Below are positions 26,781-30,384 of a stretch of 30,384 bases of DNA, piece by piece. The position numbers and the translations under genes were made by a program. The stretch is from a virus. The DNA lies in the IMG/VR virus record IMGVR_UViG_3300009285_001146, positions 1 through 30,384 of that record, one strand, 5' to 3'. How positions within the stretch are numbered: the first letter of the stretch is position 1; every line of letters starts with the position of its first letter. A model generated the notes under the pieces. The model was not told where the DNA came from. It worked only from the letters and a program-made list of their open reading frames with translations, and made no database searches.

Positions 26781-28171
26781 GTCCTATAATCACCCCAGGT
26801 GGGCTAAATTTGGCACTCAATCCTCTTTCTTTAAAAGAGGGTGATCTAATTAGAGCTATTAATGTTACTCTGGATCAATTTGGTGCTAAAAAAAAAAGAC
26901 CGGGATATACAACCTATTTAGGAACTCCTGATAATGCAGAAGTAACAACTTTATTTAACTTTACAAAAGATAGTGGTACACAGCTTTGGAATTACCGATT
27001 TTCGGGATCAGTCCTCTACTATTCAGCACAAGGCACGGGGGACTGGACAACTTGCGGCAACGGCACATTTGCCGGAGGTGGAACAATAGGACATGCGATA
27101 ACTGAAAACACGATGCTTATTGGTAATGGAGTTGATGCAACTCGCCATACAACAAATGGGACAGCATTTACGGATACGTCGTCCGCTCCTATTGCCGCAC
27201 ACTTTGTAGATTATCAAAATAGAATATATGCAGGGGGCACGGCATCAAGTCTATTTTGGTCAACTGCGGGGACTCCGACCGACTGGATAACTGACTCATC
27301 ATCTATACAAATTCCGGGACCGGGTAAAATTAATTCGGTAATCAAAGTCGGAGACCGCATTAATATCTCTAAAAACTCGGGGGGTATGTACCGATGGGAC
27401 GGATATAACTTATTTGATCTTGCGACAAATCTTGGGCCAACTTCCGCATCAAGCATCGGTAATGTTGAGGATTTTAGATTCTATTTCAATAATACGGGAG
27501 TATATGGATTTGGAGGTAATAAGCCTGAAATCATCTCAAACCCGATTGAGAAGCAGATATATAATGATGCGGGATCGGGAATAATTGGTACCACATTTCC
27601 TAATATCCAAGCGGTAGTCCATAGGTATGAGTATATAGCGACATTAGGCTCGGTTACTGATGATCTGACAGATGAACTTATTGAAAATGCGATCGGTGTT
27701 TATGACTATCAGGCTGATGAATGGTTTAACTGGAAATTTGCAAATAAACCTACCGCCTACTTATCCTACAAAGATGCGTTAGGCGATCAACAGCTAATAT
27801 TTGGTGACTCGGGAGGCCAATGTTATACCTACGGAGGTACAAATACGTCAGATAACGGACAAACTATTGAAGTTGTAATGGAGGGAATATTACATGGAGG
27901 AACCTTGAAGCTTAAAAAATGGTCATGGATCAGGTTTTTATTTAACCCTGCCTGTGAAGCTTCAGTCTTAATTGCCCCAAGTAATACATTTACTAAACAA
28001 AATAAACAATGGATTAATCTAGGACAAGCGATAAATGGTATTGTAGAGTTTAAGATACCGGCAGGAACAAGATCAAGACTAATGTACTATAAAATTATTG
28101 AGGCTTCAAGACAAACTCGTATGAATTGGTATGCTATGGAATACGATGCGGATCTTGATGACAACAAATGA
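26774..28171 (+). CDS. Beta-propeller tail protein (P22 gp10-like stabilisation factor)
   Basis: A 465-residue protein with repeated blades: MVSPIITPGGLNLALNPLSL and VTLDQFGAKKKRPGYTTYLG at the start, LWNYRFSGSVLYYSAQGTGD, HFVDYQNRIYAGGTASSLFW, SVIKVGDRINISKNSGGMYR, DWITDSSSIQIPG-type turns and FNWKFANKPTAYLSYKDALG. N-terminal GLN and arginine-rich RPGY motifs are typical of podovirus hub or tube-closing propellers. The C-terminus (LRKWSWIRF-like LKLKKWSWIRFLFN, ARQTRMNWYAME-like end) forms a beta sandwich. It probably plugs the portal-adaptor channel. Confidence 0.72.
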   Translation: MVSPIITPGGLNLALNPLSLKEGDLIRAINVTLDQFGAKKKRPGYTTYLGTPDNAEVTTLFNFTKDSGTQLWNYRFSGSVLYYSAQGTGDWTTCGNGTFAGGGTIGHAITENTMLIGNGVDATRHTTNGTAFTDTSSAPIAAHFVDYQNRIYAGGTASSLFWSTAGTPTDWITDSSSIQIPGPGKINSVIKVGDRINISKNSGGMYRWDGYNLFDLATNLGPTSASSIGNVEDFRFYFNNTGVYGFGGNKPEIISNPIEKQIYNDAGSGIIGTTFPNIQAVVHRYEYIATLGSVTDDLTDELIENAIGVYDYQADEWFNWKFANKPTAYLSYKDALGDQQLIFGDSGGQCYTYGGTNTSDNGQTIEVVMEGILHGGTLKLKKWSWIRFLFNPACEASVLIAPSNTFTKQNKQWINLGQAINGIVEFKIPAGTRSRLMYYKIIEASRQTRMNWYAMEYDADLDDNK

Positions 28172-28788
28172 AAGATTATACTATTCAAGGATATGACGGT
28201 AAAATGCGAAAAATCAGCAGTTTTGCGGGTCGTCCCCGTGATTATAAGTCAGCACTTGATGATGATTATAATCAGGAGGCAACGCCCTATCTACCGCCAA
28301 CTGCTGTATCAAAGGGTACGGTACAGACTAATTTAGGAGGACTTCTTGAAGTACGTGATACTACAGGCGGAACTGTCCTATTCACCGTTAACCCTACAAC
28401 AGGAGTCGTCACGATTGCAGGATCTATCCAAAATCAGGTAGCACTAAACTTAGGAACAATTACAGATACAGTTATTGCAGGTCAATCCGTTCTTTCGGGA
28501 ACTCTAACCAATAATAGACTCATAAATAATGGCACATGGAACAATGGGACGTTTAATAATGCGGTTGTCCAAACGCCCGCAATAACAGGAGGCACGGTAA
28601 CAAATGGTAATATACATAATCCGACTATTGGTACACCAGCTCTGACTGGTGGTACGGTAAATCCACTGGCATTCTCGGCAAATGGAACAGTTGGTGTTTC
28701 GGGTTCAATAATTTATCTTAAAAATCTAGCACCCGGGGATCTTGGTACGGTTGTATTTACAAAAGGGCTTGTAACAAGTATCGCCTAA
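28168..28788 (+). CDS. Tail-fibre-like protein with NG/TG repeats
   Basis: A 206-residue protein. The N-terminus (MKDYTIQGYDGKMRKISSFA) may dock on the propeller gene product, with which it is coupled by an ATGA overlap. From residue 60 a beta repeat follows: GGLLEVRDTTGGTVLFTVNP, then NNGTWNNGTFNNAVVQTPAI and TNGNIHNPTIGTPALTGGTV, as in short trimeric fibres or pyocin-like tails. No chaperone domain is present. Confidence 0.65.
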   Translation: MKDYTIQGYDGKMRKISSFAGRPRDYKSALDDDYNQEATPYLPPTAVSKGTVQTNLGGLLEVRDTTGGTVLFTVNPTTGVVTIAGSIQNQVALNLGTITDTVIAGQSVLSGTLTNNRLINNGTWNNGTFNNAVVQTPAITGGTVTNGNIHNPTIGTPALTGGTVNPLAFSANGTVGVSGSIIYLKNLAPGDLGTVVFTKGLVTSIA

Positions 28789-28793
28789 AGTCG

Positions 28794-28822
28794 TTGACAA
28801 ATAGTACAATAGGTATTATCAT
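28794..28822 (+). promoter_or_regulatory. Late promoter 4 (ejection-protein module)
   Basis: TTGACA (28794-28799), 17-bp spacer, TATCAT (28817-28822), beginning six bases after the fibre stop. Confidence 0.7.
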
Positions 28823-28830
28823 CAAACTAT

Positions 28831-28899
28831 CAGCACAAAATGGGCTGACACTTCGTGTGAATTTAAAGAAGACGCGATAACATATATCTTTAATTCACA
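28831..28899 (+). promoter_or_regulatory. Late leader 4: same hairpin and box, long stem in place of terminator
   Basis: CAGC (28831-28834), 9-nt loop ACAAAATGG, GCTG (28844-28847); box GTGAATTTAAAGAAGA (28857-28872). The second structure is a long stem (28856-28869 with 28887-28899, one bulged T) that covers the box and ends five bases before the ATG at 28905. There is no T-run, so this copy may act on translation. Confidence 0.55.
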
Positions 28900-28904
28900 T
28901 AAAT

Positions 28905-29729
28905 ATGGATCCAAACGCGGTTTCAGACTTACGAAATGTACGGGCACAGGGAGCTTCAACAGGCGATATACGTGATTTTGGTGGCGTAAAATGGAGATGG
29001 TCTGGTGAGTCTTGGCAACAGGAGCCACGTCACATGCAGTCAAGTTCATGGCAATCTCAAAATATAGATCCTGCGGAGGAAAGACAAAAACAACTTGAGT
29101 TTGCTCAACGCCTTCAGGAACAACAGGTGGCACAAAGAAAAACAATTAATGCTCCTATAGCACAATCTATAAAACAGGGCATTCCAACACTCCAATCTCG
29201 GTATAAGCAAATACTTTCGGATTTATCAACCCGTGAAAGTGAGGAAGCACAAACAACAACCCTAAATACAGCGACTGAATATTCTAAAAGAGGAATTCCC
29301 TTGTCGTCGGGAGCTTATAATGTTGGACTCGAACAAAAAATACAACCACAGCGTAGGTATTATTCAGGACAACGCTCCAGTGTTGGAATTTCAGAGCAGG
29401 AACAGATAGATCAGTTAAACCAGGTAATTGCCACGCTTGAGGCGGGATCTCCAGACACCTCTATTCCACAGGCTCTATCGTTATATAGCGGGATAACGGG
29501 AAATGTCAACCAGATGCAAAATCAGGCACAGCAATCTAGTTATCAGCAACAATCACTGGCTCAAGCCATGGAGATAGCTAAGATGCAGAATCAACCACAA
29601 TCCTCGTATCGTGATCCTATTTCTGTTGGAGCAAATAGTGACTTATACGATCCTAATTCTGGTCAATGGATAACCCGTCAGGGAATACAAAATCAGTTCG
29701 GTGGTGGTCGTTATCAAATTGTCGGATAA
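28905..29729 (+). CDS. Q/S-rich internal virion (ejection-like) protein
   Basis: A 274-residue hydrophilic, helical protein with very many glutamines (QQEPRHMQSSSWQSQNIDPA, RQKQLEFAQRLQEQQVAQRK, QQSSYQQQSLAQAMEIAKMQ). N-terminal DPNAVSDLRNVRAQGASTGD and an aromatic WRWSGESWQ precede long coiled helices (TLQSRYKQILSDLSTRESEE). Podovirus ejection proteins lie at the end of the tail module and have this composition. No peptidoglycan-cleaving domain is seen. It has its own promoter and a structured leader. Confidence 0.6.
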   Translation: MDPNAVSDLRNVRAQGASTGDIRDFGGVKWRWSGESWQQEPRHMQSSSWQSQNIDPAEERQKQLEFAQRLQEQQVAQRKTINAPIAQSIKQGIPTLQSRYKQILSDLSTRESEEAQTTTLNTATEYSKRGIPLSSGAYNVGLEQKIQPQRRYYSGQRSSVGISEQEQIDQLNQVIATLEAGSPDTSIPQALSLYSGITGNVNQMQNQAQQSSYQQQSLAQAMEIAKMQNQPQSSYRDPISVGANSDLYDPNSGQWITRQGIQNQFGGGRYQIVG

Positions 29730-29730
29730 T

Positions 29731-30384
29731 ATGCCAAAAATATTAGATACACAAACAGGACAGACTATAGAAGTAGGAGTTGAACAACTTCAAGACTATG
29801 GCTTAACTGGCGATGACTATAACACGTTTAAGGCACAACAATTACAGGCAGGACAACAACAGCCAACTACACAAGCCCCTACGCCCACAGAAACGCCCCA
29901 AATAACGAAGGAAAGCGTAAATGCGGCAATTGATGCCGCGGTAGCGGCTGGTGATTTAAAAACAGCTTCATCCTTAAAAACAATTTATGCGGATAGATTT
30001 GATGATGAGAAAAAAGTTGATGACGAGGAAACCGAAGACCCCAAAATTAAACAAGCTAAAAATATTATTGATCAACTAGAAACTCTCTATTTTGGAGAAG
30101 GTCTGCTGACATCTATGCGCCAGAGTCTGGCCGCAAAATATCTGAATCAGACCATGGAAACTCTTAGAAATCTTGGTATTTCTAATTTAGTCTTCACACC
30201 GACACTTATCCGAGGCTTTGATTATTACACGGGTGTGGTTTTTGAGGTTTTTGACACCAACAAAGAAAATCCTCGCGCTATGTTTGGCGGTGGCAGGTAT
30301 GATGACTTGGTGGGCGCCTTTACTAACCAATCCTTGTCCGGTTTTGGTTTTGGCATGGGAGATGTGACCATTCATAATTTTTTG
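29731..30384 (+). CDS. Phage virion ORF joined in frame to a HisRS fragment (open at the window edge)
   Basis: The frame is open to the last base (218 codons). Residues 1-130 (MPKILDTQTGQTIEVGVEQL, a Q/P/T-rich linker, then DPKIKQAKNIIDQLETLYFG) look like a phage internal or tail protein. From about residue 141 (near 30151) the text is class II histidyl-tRNA synthetase: TLRNLGISNLVF, then PTLIRGFDYYTGVVFEVFDT (the HisA signature), MFGGGRYDDLVGAF and GFGFGMGDVTI. No intact synthetase is present: motifs 1 and 2 are missing. Codon choice shifts towards GGC, TTG and TTT at the join. A chimeric assembly at the contig end is the leading explanation; real gene capture is the alternative. Confidence 0.7.
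   Translation, partial: MPKILDTQTGQTIEVGVEQLQDYGLTGDDYNTFKAQQLQAGQQQPTTQAPTPTETPQITKESVNAAIDAAVAAGDLKTASSLKTIYADRFDDEKKVDDEETEDPKIKQAKNIIDQLETLYFGEGLLTSMRQSLAAKYLNQTMETLRNLGISNLVFTPTLIRGFDYYTGVVFEVFDTNKENPRAMFGGGRYDDLVGAFTNQSLSGFGFGMGDVTIHNFL

Noticed and set aside
1-30384. CRISPR arrays, alternative genetic code, tRNA genes
   Set aside because: No regularly spaced repeats with unique spacers were seen; TGA acts as stop in many overlapping genes; no cloverleaf-like sequence was noticed.
29731-30384. Integration of the phage into host hisS as a prophage attachment site
   Set aside because: The left edge shows no matching hisS fragment and the synthetase is fused in frame to a phage gene; a contig chimera explains this more simply.

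Overview
The window reads as most of the genome of a temperate, podovirus-like bacteriophage that uses the standard genetic code (TGA, TAA and TAG all act as ordinary stops). P22-type building blocks are recognisable: terminase, portal, scaffold, coat, a gp4-like adaptor, a gp10-like propeller protein and fibre-like proteins. No tail tube, sheath or long tape-measure gene is visible. The host cannot be read from the phage genes. A histidyl-tRNA synthetase fragment joined to the right edge looks like a bacterial or Patescibacteria-type enzyme, but that join may be an assembly artefact.

Layout. (1) 129-3290, minus strand: an early replication/recombination operon with an HNH-bearing replication protein, an ERF-type annealing protein, a membrane-anchored lysozyme-like protein and small unknowns, driven by a promoter at 3407-3436. 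(2) 3551-4646: tyrosine integrase and a micro membrane protein. (3) 4689-7314: a heptose-nucleotide cassette with a GmhA-like isomerase, HddA-like GHMP kinase and HddC-like nucleotidyltransferase, plus small proteins. (4) 7414-12256: packaging and portal, with TerS and TerL overlapping in different frames. (5) 12272-12724: a free-standing HNH homing endonuclease on the opposite strand. (6) 12742-15273: repetitive or adhesin-like virion proteins. (7) 15436-18893: scaffold, coat and associated virion proteins. (8) 18957-24344: GroES, GroEL, then a translationally coupled glycosylation block (two paralogous GT-A proteins, a HAD phosphatase, an HNH endonuclease, and a GT-B glycosyltransferase that has lost its first codons). 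(9) 24429-29729: decoration, receptor-binding, adaptor, propeller, fibre and probable ejection proteins. (10) 29731-30384: a phage ORF that runs in frame into a HisRS fragment.

The most notable system is regulatory. Four late modules (terS, scaffold/coat, tail, ejection) are each preceded by a TTGACA promoter. Each predicted transcript begins with a hairpin closed on a 9-nt A-initial loop. Three of the four then carry an AGAAG-type box and an intrinsic terminator whose U-run reaches, or nearly reaches, an AUG; the fourth carries the box and a long stem without a U-run. This looks like a phage-specific antitermination or attenuation regulon. A separate promoter overlapping a terminator drives groES-groEL.

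The heptose cassette, the glycosyltransferase block and the phage chaperonin pair suggest a phage that makes its own activated sugar, modifies virion or host-surface components, and folds its virion proteins with its own GroEL. These links are inference.
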